A stretch of 64,000 nucleotides of DNA from NCBI GenBank assembly GCA_035279905.1, contig DATEGZ010000058.1, positions 9,044 through 73,043 on the forward strand, in the 5' to 3' direction. Source of the DNA: DATEGZ01 sp035279905. GTDB lineage: Bacteria > Acidobacteriota > Vicinamibacteria > Vicinamibacterales > SCN-69-37. Below, piece after piece: positions 1 through 6,999 of the stretch (position 1 is its first letter; every line of letters starts with the position of its first letter). A program made the translations under genes and the position numbers. Under the pieces are notes generated by a model. It was not told the DNA's origin. It did no database searches and saw only the letters and a list, made by a program, of their open reading frames with translations.

Positions 1-367
1 CGGCTTCGGCCTCCTCGCGACGTTCCTCGCGGCCATCGGCCTCTACGGCGTGATGGCGTTCGTCGTAGCGCGCCGCCGTAAGGAGCTCGGCATCCGCATC
101 GCGCTCGGCGCGAGCGCCGGATCCGTGCAGTGGATGGTGATTCGCGAGGTGCTGCTGCTCCTCGGCATCGGGCTGCTCATCGGCGTGCCCGCGGCGCTCG
201 GGCTCGGCGGCTATCTCAGCAGCCAGCTCTACGGATTGCAGCCGCGGGATCCGGCCATCGCGATCACGATGGTCGCGCTGCTCGCCACCGCGTCAATCCT
301 GGCGGGGTTCATTCCCGCGCTGCGCGCGAGCCGGATCGATCCGATTGGGGCGCTGAGGCACGAGTAG
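1..367 (+). CDS. ADOP-type ABC transporter permease, C-terminal fragment
   Basis: The reading frame is open from base 2 and ends at a TAG at 365-367, so this is the last ~121 codons of a gene that begins outside the window. The visible protein has the last transmembrane part of an FtsX/MacB-like permease: a hydrophobic helix, then VARRRKELGIRIALGAS (the usual cytoplasmic motif before the penultimate helix), two more hydrophobic stretches, and the ending RASRIDPIGALRHE, which is the standard C-terminus of acidobacterial duplicated orphan permeases (ADOP). Such proteins sit in the inner membrane; their substrates are mostly unknown. Three complete relatives lie further on in the window. Confidence 0.85.
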   Translation, partial: GFGLLATFLAAIGLYGVMAFVVARRRKELGIRIALGASAGSVQWMVIREVLLLLGIGLLIGVPAALGLGGYLSSQLYGLQPRDPAIAITMVALLATASILAGFIPALRASRIDPIGALRHE

Positions 368-393
368 TCGGGCGTTTCCGTGCCGGACACGGC

Positions 394-399
394 TACAAT
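394..399 (+). promoter_or_regulatory. Candidate -10 hexamer TACAAT before the DUF5674 gene
   Basis: TACAAT lies 17 bases before the ATG at 417 and matches the sigma-70 consensus TATAAT at five of six positions. No convincing -35 box is seen 16-18 bases upstream. If used, the mRNA leader would be only about ten bases. Confidence 0.3.
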
Positions 400-416
400 G
401 CCCTCTGCCGCCACGC

Positions 417-764
417 ATGCGACGAGTCACGGACGCGAACCCCATTGGCATTGACGAACTCCGGGCGCTGGCACAGGGCCGATTCGGCGACATGGTCAAG
501 GGCGTCGTCGATCTCCGGCGCGGAGTCCTCCTGCTCGACGCCGACATGCACGCCGACCAGCAGGCCGCCCTTCTGTCGGAGGGATCCGCGCAGAAGGACC
601 TCTGGGGAATCAACCTGTACCCCGACGTGGCCGGGACCGACTGGCTGGAGTTCGACTCGATGATCAACCTTCGTCCATCGTGCGGCAATCGATCGCGTGG
701 CGTTGACGATGCCGGGACGCGCGCGGCGATCGCCGCGCTGATCGATCGGCTGGCACCGCGATGA
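417..764 (+). CDS. DUF5674 family protein
   Basis: A 115-residue soluble protein of unknown function. It contains the family's characteristic stretches: GRFGDMVKGVVDLRRGVLLLDADMHAD near residues 22-48, then LWGINLYP, and EFDSMINLRPSCGNRSRGV near residues 78-96. I recognise these from memory as DUF5674; no biochemical role is known to me. The length is typical. It is the first gene of a two-gene unit: its TGA overlaps the ATG of the next gene (ATGA at 761-764), so the two are probably translated together. No signal peptide or membrane segment is seen. Confidence 0.75.
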   Translation: MRRVTDANPIGIDELRALAQGRFGDMVKGVVDLRRGVLLLDADMHADQQAALLSEGSAQKDLWGINLYPDVAGTDWLEFDSMINLRPSCGNRSRGVDDAGTRAAIAALIDRLAPR

Positions 765-1114
765 CCGTGCAGCATCGCGACCTTGCGGCCGGCCGATGGC
801 ACGAGCTGTCGGTCGCCGAACAGCTGGGCAACATCGGCAGTGAGGTCCAGCGGGCGTTGAACTGGTCCTCGCGGAATTCCGCGCGCTCAGAGGCGGCGCT
901 GTACCGCGCGCTCGAGCTCATCGATCTCACGCTCGACGACCCGCGTCATCGCCAATCCGAGGCCCGACTGCGAGAGATCGCGCGCGTGCGGGAGGTCGTG
1001 TTGGACGCGCTGGCGGGCTCCAACCAGTACGGATCGACGCCGGCATCCCTGATGAAGTACTTCGACGCCTACGCGATCGCGGCCAGAAGGTCCGGGCCTG
1101 CGGCTGAGCGCTGA
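761..1114 (+). CDS. Conserved hypothetical protein paired with DUF5674
   Basis: A 117-residue, probably all-helical soluble protein. Its sequence begins with a basic region, then LSVAEQLGNIGSEVQRALNW, a helix ending ALELIDLTLDDPRH, then REIARVREVVLDAL and a C-terminal YGSTPASLMKYFDAYAIAARR. Proteins of this look are common in bacteria as uncharacterised neighbours of DUF5674, and the ATGA overlap with the upstream gene supports a shared function, possibly as a two-protein complex. It has no signal peptide. I cannot assign a function. It is convergent with the lipoprotein gene that ends at 1128. Confidence 0.65.
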   Translation: MTVQHRDLAAGRWHELSVAEQLGNIGSEVQRALNWSSRNSARSEAALYRALELIDLTLDDPRHRQSEARLREIARVREVVLDALAGSNQYGSTPASLMKYFDAYAIAARRSGPAAER

Positions 1115-1127
1115 CGCCAGCAGCGCG

Positions 1128-1610
1128 CTACTTCCACGTCGTCGTCTTCGGGCCCCACTGTCCGCGAATCGCCGCGATCGTTCCCTCTTCGACGCTGACG
1201 ATCTTCGATCCGCGCAGCACCGTGACGTTGAATGCGACGGGCAGCGGCGCGAGGTGGTTGTTCACGAGCAGCACGCGATACTGAAACGCGCCGCGAGGCG
1301 CGTTCTTCTTCGGCCAGTAGACGAGCTCCGACGGCGTCGCGCACATCGATTCCGGCGTCGCGTTGCAGTCGCCGGTGTGCACGCCGCCGGTGGGTGAGTG
1401 GAGCAGATGGCGCGAGATTTCCGTGCCGCCCGGTTCCTTCACGTAGAGATCGAGATCCGCCGGGCCCGACCAGTCCACACGAAACGCGATGTCGTTTGGC
1501 GGCGCAAGCGGGGTGGCGGGCGGCTTGCAGGCGGCAGCGGACGCTGTCGCCGCCGCGATCAGCGCGGCCGCGATTGGTCGACTTTTGAAACGCACGGTCT
1601 TTCGACGCAC
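1128..1610 (-). CDS. Predicted secreted or lipid-anchored protein with a DUF2135-like domain
   Basis: A 160-residue protein with a basic N-terminus, a hydrophobic alanine-rich stretch and a cysteine at about residue 28 (ASAAAC), which could be a poor lipobox or part of a signal peptide. The mature part holds RVDWSGPADLDLYVKEPGGTEI and a C-terminal beta-rich region ending KTTTWK. The DLDLYVKEP pattern resembles the DUF2135/YfaP beta-sandwich often seen beside VWA proteins. It lies 30 bases downstream of the cytochrome c gene on the same strand and may be the last gene of the molybdenum-hydroxylase operon. The specific role is unknown. Confidence 0.55.
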   Translation of the reverse strand: MRRKTVRFKSRPIAAALIAAATASAAACKPPATPLAPPNDIAFRVDWSGPADLDLYVKEPGGTEISRHLLHSPTGGVHTGDCNATPESMCATPSELVYWPKKNAPRGAFQYRVLLVNNHLAPLPVAFNVTVLRGSKIVSVEEGTIAAIRGQWGPKTTTWK

Positions 1611-1640
1611 GCGGGGAGCCTGGAGTCGTTCCGCCCGGCT

Positions 1641-2069
1641 CTACTTCTTGATGACGATGTCTTTCGACGAGGCGCCGTACTTCAGATCCGCGGCGCCGTC
1701 CGGGAACTTGTTGGCCTGCAGAATGTACGCGACGAGATCCGCGGTCTGATCTTCCGTCAGCACCACCGACGCGTCATCCGGCATCGTCGTCAGGATCTGA
1801 TCGAGGAGATCGCCGAGGGTGCGGCCGTCCCACGTGGAGAGGAACTTGTCACCGACGAGCTCGGGCGCGGGCTTCTTGCCGGCCGCGACCTTCGCGGGAT
1901 CGTGGCAGCTGGCGCACACGGTGGCGTACTGCTTCTCGCCGCGTGCCGCTTGCGCCTTCGTGTAGACCTTGTCCTGGGTGGTTTTCTGAACGAAAGACCC
2001 GCGTGCAGTCGTGACCGCGATGAACAGCATCGAGGCCACGACTGCAGCGTGACGAGCCGTTAGGCCCAC
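1641..2069 (-). CDS. Secreted c-type cytochrome
   Basis: A 142-residue protein with an N-terminal signal peptide (hydrophobic AAVVASMLFIAVTTARG), then KAQAARGEKQYATVCASCHDP, which is the CXXCH covalent haem c site. Downstream TTMPDD would supply the axial methionine, followed by LTEDQTADLVAYIL, the usual C-terminal helix of class I cytochromes c. I chose the GTG at 2069, which overlaps the end of the upstream Moco subunit gene by 10 bases; an in-frame ATG at 2030 would shorten the signal peptide. It probably accepts electrons from the periplasmic molybdenum hydroxylase encoded just upstream. Confidence 0.8.
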   Translation of the reverse strand: MGLTARHAAVVASMLFIAVTTARGSFVQKTTQDKVYTKAQAARGEKQYATVCASCHDPAKVAAGKKPAPELVGDKFLSTWDGRTLGDLLDQILTTMPDDASVVLTEDQTADLVAYILQANKFPDGAADLKYGASSKDIVIKK

Positions 2070-4288
2070 TGATATCCCTGCTTCGAGAACGGCAGCGTGC
2101 GCACGCGCTGACCCGTCGCGGTGAAGATCGCGTTGGCGATCGCGGGCAGGATCGGCGGCAGCGCCGGCTCGCCGAGGCCGGTCGGGTTGTTGTCGGTCGT
2201 GAGGAAGTGCACGTTGATTTCCTTCGGCGCCTGGCGCATCCGCACTGGCTGATACTCGTCGAAGTTGCCTTCGACCGCGGCGCCGTTCTTCACCGTGACT
2301 TCCCAGCCCATCAGCGAGCTCATGCCTTCGATCACCGAGCTCTGCACCTGCGCTTCGGAGTTGAGCGGGTTGACGATCTGACGGCCGATGTCGGCCGCGA
2401 CCCACACTTTCTCCACGCGCACGCGCTTGTTCGCGTCCACCGCGACCTGCGCGACCTCGGCGAAGTAGCCCGCGTGGCTGAAATGGAACGCGACGCCCAT
2501 CGCGGTGCCCTTCGGCAGCTGCGTCTTGCCCCAGCCGGACTTGTCGCGGACCAGCTCGAGCACGCCCTTCATGCGCATCGGATCCCAGCCCGGGGCGCCG
2601 CCACCGCCGCGTCCGCCTCCGGGCGCAGCATTCGGATCCGGCGGCGGGACCACGAGCGGACCGGACAGGAGATCGATCCGGAACTGCAGCGGATCCTTCC
2701 CGGCCGCGTGCGCCAATTCGTCGATGAACGACTGCATGACGAACGCGATGCCGTTGCTGCCCGGCGCGCGCATCGCGCCCGTCGGCACGCCGGACGGAAT
2801 CGCCGAGGAGTACATCGCGTAGTTCGGCACGAACCGCGCGGGGAACTCACCCGCACCGAGCGACGATCCCGTCGGCCCGACGAAGTGGTTCTTCCACGCG
2901 ACGAGCTTGCCCGACGCGTCGACGCCGCCCTTGAGGAAGTGGAACCCGGCGGCGCGGTAGTAGTCGTGCCGGATGTCGTCCTCGCGCGTCCACTGCAAGT
3001 GCACCGGCACGCCGGCCTGCTTCGAGATCAACGCCGCATCCACGATGAAGTCGTTCACCAGGCGACGGCCGAAGCTGCCGCCCATGCGGACCATGTGGAT
3101 CGTGACGTCCGTCGGCTGCACGCCGAGCGCCTGGGCGACCGCGCGCTGACCGTTCGCCGGCGTCTGCGTGCCGGCCCAGATCTCGCACTTGCCGTCCTTG
3201 ACGCTGACGGTCGCGTTCATCGGCTCGAGCGGCGCGTGGCTCAGATACGGATAGAAGTACGCGCCTTCGACCGTCTTCGCCGCGCTGGCGAGCGCAGCAT
3301 CGGCGTCGCCGTCCTTCCGCGCGGCCTGCGCCGGCGGATTGGGCGCCATCGAGGCGGCCGTTTTCGCGAACGCTGCGCTGTCGTCGGTCGCGTTCGGCTG
3401 CTGGTCCCACTCGACCTTCAGCTGCGCGCGCGCCTGGTTGAGCAGCCACCAGTTGTCGCCGATGATCGCAACGCCGCCCCACGCCGTCGGCGGCCCCTGC
3501 GCGCCGCGCTGTTGCTCGACGATGAAGGCCTGCTTGACCGAGGGCATCGCCTTGATCTGATCGAGGTTCGCGCTGAGCGCCTTCGCGCCGAACACCGGCG
3601 CGCGCTGGAACACGGCGTACTGCATGCCGGGCACGGTGACGTCGATCCCGAAGATCGGCTTGCCGGTGACGATCGCGTCGTTGTCGGGGCCGGTGATCTT
3701 CTGGCCGATGATCTTGAAGTCCTTCGGATCCTTCAGCTTCACCGTGCCGAGATCCGGCGGCGTCATCGTCAGCGCCTTGTCAGCGAGCTCGCCGTAGCCG
3801 ATCGAGCGCTTCGACGCGGCGTGGAGCACCTTGCCCGACGCGGTTGTCAACTCGCTCTCCGGCACGCTCCACGTCGCCGCAGCGGACGCGACGAGCATCT
3901 GCCGCGCGGCCGCGCCGACCTGGCGCATCGACATGTAGTTGCCCGGTACCGCGGTGCTGCCGCCGGCGGATTGCGCGCCGTACTTCGGATCGAGATCGCC
4001 CTGTTCGACCTTGACGGACTTCCAGTCGACGTCGAGCTCCTCGGCGATGAGCATCGGCAGCGTCGTCTTGATGCCCTGACCGATTTCCGGATTCTTGCCG
4101 ATGATGGTGACCGTGCCGTCACGCGCGATCTTGATGAACGCGTTGGGCACGAGCGGGGCCGGCGGCGCGCCGCGGCCCTGCGCCAGGAGGTTGCCGACGG
4201 GCTCGAGGTAGGCGGCGATGACGAGTCCGCCACCGGCGAGCGCGCTGACCCGGAGGAACGAGCGGCGATCGAGAACGGCGGAGCTCAT
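2060..4288 (-). CDS. Molybdopterin-binding aldehyde/isoquinoline oxidoreductase large subunit
   Basis: A 742-residue xanthine-oxidase-family molybdenum hydroxylase subunit of the IorB type. The N-terminus has a Tat signal: RRSFLRVSALAGG followed by a hydrophobic run, so the mature enzyme should be periplasmic. Typical regions are GQGIKTTLPMLIAEELD, AQSAGGSTAVPG, GGSFGRRLVNDF (Moco binding) and GLGEPALPP near the C-terminus, where the glutamate is the usual catalytic base. A glycine-rich loop (GGGRGGGG) near residue 556 is low complexity. It overlaps the 2Fe-2S subunit gene upstream by ATGA and the cytochrome gene downstream. No FAD subunit is present, as expected for the two-subunit class using cytochrome c. 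The substrate cannot be told from sequence. Confidence 0.88.
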   Translation of the reverse strand: MSSAVLDRRSFLRVSALAGGGLVIAAYLEPVGNLLAQGRGAPPAPLVPNAFIKIARDGTVTIIGKNPEIGQGIKTTLPMLIAEELDVDWKSVKVEQGDLDPKYGAQSAGGSTAVPGNYMSMRQVGAAARQMLVASAAATWSVPESELTTASGKVLHAASKRSIGYGELADKALTMTPPDLGTVKLKDPKDFKIIGQKITGPDNDAIVTGKPIFGIDVTVPGMQYAVFQRAPVFGAKALSANLDQIKAMPSVKQAFIVEQQRGAQGPPTAWGGVAIIGDNWWLLNQARAQLKVEWDQQPNATDDSAAFAKTAASMAPNPPAQAARKDGDADAALASAAKTVEGAYFYPYLSHAPLEPMNATVSVKDGKCEIWAGTQTPANGQRAVAQALGVQPTDVTIHMVRMGGSFGRRLVNDFIVDAALISKQAGVPVHLQWTREDDIRHDYYRAAGFHFLKGGVDASGKLVAWKNHFVGPTGSSLGAGEFPARFVPNYAMYSSAIPSGVPTGAMRAPGSNGIAFVMQSFIDELAHAAGKDPLQFRIDLLSGPLVVPPPDPNAAPGGGRGGGGAPGWDPMRMKGVLELVRDKSGWGKTQLPKGTAMGVAFHFSHAGYFAEVAQVAVDANKRVRVEKVWVAADIGRQIVNPLNSEAQVQSSVIEGMSSLMGWEVTVKNGAAVEGNFDEYQPVRMRQAPKEINVHFLTTDNNPTGLGEPALPPILPAIANAIFTATGQRVRTLPFSKQGYQWA

Positions 4289-4767
4289 AAGGTCTCCTTG
4301 CCTTTGCTGGCCGCGGCGTTGCTGGCCGCGCGCTTGACGCCTTCACGGATGCGCAGGTAGGTGCCGCAGCGGCAGAGGTTGCCGTTCATCGCGGTGTCGA
4401 TCTGCGCGTCGGTCGGCGCGGGATTGGTGGCGAGCAGCGCGGCCGCCGCCATGATCTGACCGCCCTGGCAGTAGCCGCAATCGGGCACGTCGAGCTCTTT
4501 CCAAATCAGCTGAAGCGGATGCGTGCCCGTCGGCGAGAGGCCCTCGATGGTGACGATGGGCGCGCCCGCGGCGGTCGAGACCTGCACCTGGCAGGACTTC
4601 ACCGCGCGGCCGCGCACGTGCACGGTGCACGCCCCGCATTGTCCCGCGCCGCAGCCGAACTTGGTGCCCGGCATGTGCAGCACGTCGCGTAAGACCCAGA
4701 GCAGCGGCATGTCCGGCGGCACGTCCACCGACACGGATTTCCCGTTCACGTTGAGGTCGAGCTTCAT
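4285..4767 (-). CDS. (2Fe-2S)-binding small subunit of molybdenum hydroxylase
   Basis: A 160-residue protein of the IorA/CoxS family. The N-terminal plant-ferredoxin-like domain has CGCGAGQCGACTVHV and a further cysteine in AVKSCQ for the first cluster. The C-terminal four-helix domain has CGYCQGGQIM and NGNLCRCGTYLRI for the second cluster. All eight expected cysteines are visible. It has no signal peptide and would be exported with its Tat-carrying partner. It transfers electrons from the Moco subunit towards cytochrome c. It is the first gene of the operon; its stop overlaps the start of the large-subunit gene by four bases. Confidence 0.9.
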   Translation of the reverse strand: MKLDLNVNGKSVSVDVPPDMPLLWVLRDVLHMPGTKFGCGAGQCGACTVHVRGRAVKSCQVQVSTAAGAPIVTIEGLSPTGTHPLQLIWKELDVPDCGYCQGGQIMAAAALLATNPAPTDAQIDTAMNGNLCRCGTYLRIREGVKRAASNAAASKGKETL

Positions 4768-4805
4768 GGGTGAGGGCTCCTGTCAGGGGTCATTTTACGG
4801 CAAAC

Positions 4806-4841
4806 GGTTCGACGGGTTCGACGGGGTTCCGCAGGTTCGAG
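4806..4841. repeat. Short tandem intergenic repeat, family C copy 1
   Basis: GGTTCGACGGGTTCGACGG followed by GGTTCCGCAGGTTCGAG. The same words in the same order occur at 42595-42680, where they form one arm of a larger inverted structure. This copy lies in the 114-base gap between the VWFA-related gene (stop at 4882) and the 2Fe-2S subunit gene (start at 4767). A small CCGC-GAA-GCGG hairpin lies beside it at about 4859-4869. Confidence 0.7.
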
Positions 4842-4881
4842 CGGCTTGCCGCGCCGTAGCCGCGAAGCGGCGAAGGCGGGG

Positions 4882-6861
4882 CTATTCGACCCGAATCGCG
4901 ACTTCGCGGGTCGCCTGGTGCGGCCCATCCGAGGCCTTGACGACCAGCCGATACGGGCCCGGAGCGATGCCGGCGAGGGGGAGGGTCAGGTCGACATTGG
5001 ACGACCCCGATGGAGTGACGGTCCAGGGCACGCTGGCGCGCTCGGTGCCGTCGGTCCCGACGATCGCCGCCGTGCCCGTCACCGCGGTGGCCGCGGTCGC
5101 TCGCTTCACCTGGAAAAACACGCGCACATCGTCCGCCTCGGTGAACGCGCGCGCCAGCCCGGGGGCGAAGGGCAGGCTGACGCCCTGGAGCGCGGCGGTG
5201 TGCAGGACGCCCGGAAGGGCCTGGCCGGCGGTGGCCGTCGTGAGCGCGATGCCGCCGAGCGCGAGCGGCGCGTCGCCGAGATCGGGCACGTCGATCTGCA
5301 GATACACGCTGCCGGTCTTGTCGAGCACTTTCGAAATCGCCGACGCGCGCAGCTGATACGGTCCGGGCGGAAGCAGGAGGACGCTCTGCACGCGGAACGT
5401 GCCCGTCGATTTTTCCGTCTCGACGGTCCACTGCACGTCGAGCCGGCGCGCGTCGCTCACCGTGACTTTCTTCTTCTTCAGATCCGCCGCGTAGACCGCG
5501 AACTCAATCGAGTCGTTCACGATCGGTGAGGCCGCGCCGGCCGGCGCCTCGACGCCGACCTCGAGCGTCGTGAGCACCTGCATCTTGCCTCCGGTGCCGA
5601 AGAGCGGCACGGCGCCGAGACGCAGCGGCAGATCGGTCTTCGGCACGATGGGCGCGGCGGCCTGCTCGAGCGGTTTGTCGTTCTTTGGCGGCGGAGGCGG
5701 CCCGCCGGGCTGGTAGCCGTGGCGATGCCGCACGGTGAGGCCCGGCCGCTTCACGCGCACGTCGAGCGGATGGTAGCTCTTGTCTTTCGGATCGGCGGGG
5801 TAGAAGCCGAGCAGGTAGTAGTTGTCGAGATCGTCGAGGAGCCGCGCCATGCCTCGCTCGAGATCGTTGGAGTGCACGGCGAAGCCGCCGGTTTCGCGCG
5901 CGACGGGATCGAGCGAGTCGCCGCGATCTTTCGGACCGCCCGGATCGACGGGATACACAGCGACGCTCGATCGGTGCAGGCCGTCGTACATCCCGTTCAA
6001 TCCGCCGCAGTGCATCGCCTGGATGGCCGGGCCCGAGGGCACCGCAACGCCCTGCGGGATAATCTGCGCGGCTTGCGACCCGCCAAAGCACGGATCGAGA
6101 CCGTTCTTCGGGGGATGCATCGCAGCGTTCGTCTTGCTCGCGTTTTCGATGCCTGCGGAAATCAGGATCATCGCCTTGCGCCGTCCGTCGTTCGCGCCCA
6201 TCATGCGCGCGACGTCTTCGACGGTCTTATAGGCGTGGAACTCGCTGAAGAACGACGACGGATCGACGGGCCCGGGGTCCCGCATCAGGTCGCCTCTCGC
6301 GTTGATGACGGGCGTGTTCGGCGTCTCGCCGACGTGCGGATCGAAGTGATCGAGAAAGTTGTTCAGCTCGAGCAGCAGCCGCTCGCGATCTTCGGTAATC
6401 TCGACGCCGAACGTGCCGGAGGTGGTAACGAGTCCGAGCGACGCGCCGCCCTCGAGGCCGTTCACCACTTGCCGGACGAGCGATTTCGCCTCCTCGGTGC
6501 GATTGCGAAAGTGAAGGTCGTCGAGCACGAGCATCACGAGCCGATCGGATATGGCCGTCTGGTTCGACGCGACGTCGAGCGGCAGGCCGGGAGGAAAGAG
6601 CTTCGCCGGCGGCCGATCGTGGATGATCTCGCTGAACGTCTCGATCGACTGCGGCGCGAGCTTGTCGAGCAGGATGAAATCGTCCTTCGTCAGCCCGTGG
6701 ACCGGGTTGCCGTCGGCGTCGACGACGACGACGTCCACCTGGACGAGATCGACGCCGGCGCGAAAGGTCGGGCGCGGCTGCTGGGCGGTCTGTTGCGCAC
6801 TGACGAGGGTTCCAGCGGCAGCCAGGGCCGCAGCCACGATCCAGGGTTGTGCGCGGGGCAC
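4882..6861 (-). CDS. VWFA-related domain protein, secreted (acidobacterial type)
   Basis: About 659 residues. A signal peptide (PWIVAAALAAAGTLVSAQ) precedes FRAGVDLVQVDVVVVDADGNPVHGLTKDDF, the hallmark opening of the acidobacterial VWFA-related proteins. A von Willebrand A-like domain follows with DRLVMLVLDDLHF and RRKAMILISAGIENAS, then YYLLGFYPADPKDKSYHPLDVRVKRPGLTVRHRHGY. The C-terminal ~250 residues are beta-rich and end in a predicted extracellular domain. I chose the GTG at 6861 because it puts the signal peptide at the very start; a TTG at 6885 is an in-frame alternative. The start region lies inside a repeat element (6879-6999). Function is unknown. Confidence 0.8.
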   Translation of the reverse strand: MPRAQPWIVAAALAAAGTLVSAQQTAQQPRPTFRAGVDLVQVDVVVVDADGNPVHGLTKDDFILLDKLAPQSIETFSEIIHDRPPAKLFPPGLPLDVASNQTAISDRLVMLVLDDLHFRNRTEEAKSLVRQVVNGLEGGASLGLVTTSGTFGVEITEDRERLLLELNNFLDHFDPHVGETPNTPVINARGDLMRDPGPVDPSSFFSEFHAYKTVEDVARMMGANDGRRKAMILISAGIENASKTNAAMHPPKNGLDPCFGGSQAAQIIPQGVAVPSGPAIQAMHCGGLNGMYDGLHRSSVAVYPVDPGGPKDRGDSLDPVARETGGFAVHSNDLERGMARLLDDLDNYYLLGFYPADPKDKSYHPLDVRVKRPGLTVRHRHGYQPGGPPPPPKNDKPLEQAAAPIVPKTDLPLRLGAVPLFGTGGKMQVLTTLEVGVEAPAGAASPIVNDSIEFAVYAADLKKKKVTVSDARRLDVQWTVETEKSTGTFRVQSVLLLPPGPYQLRASAISKVLDKTGSVYLQIDVPDLGDAPLALGGIALTTATAGQALPGVLHTAALQGVSLPFAPGLARAFTEADDVRVFFQVKRATAATAVTGTAAIVGTDGTERASVPWTVTPSGSSNVDLTLPLAGIAPGPYRLVVKASDGPHQATREVAIRVE

Positions 6862-6878
6862 ATGGGGAATGTAACACC

Positions 6879-6999
6879 GGATCAACTGAGAACTGAAAAC
6901 TTAGAACTTAGAACTTCGGAAGATCACGCGTGTCACTCTGCCGCCTTAAGTTCTCAGTTCTAAGTTTTAAGTTCTAAGTTCTAAGTTCTAAGTTGATCC
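6879..6999. repeat. Inverted tandem-heptamer element, family A copy 1
   Basis: The element begins GGATCAACT and ends AGTTGATCC, which are perfect inverted ends. The arms are made of tandem heptamers (AACTTAG units on the left, AGTTCTA units on the right), and the centre holds CACGCGTGTCAC at 6925-6936. It fills the space between the VWFA-related gene and the stop codon of the ADOP gene at 7000. Related copies lie at 44178-44267 and 56317-56404; the central motif is the reverse complement of GTGACACGCGTG in the last one. Confidence 0.85.

Noticed and set aside
2207..4360. A long open frame (717 codons) on the plus strand opposite the Moco subunit gene
   Set aside because: It is rich in Arg, His, Asp and Ala without hydrophobic core or motif, as expected for the antisense frame of a high-GC gene; the minus-strand gene is a clear family member.
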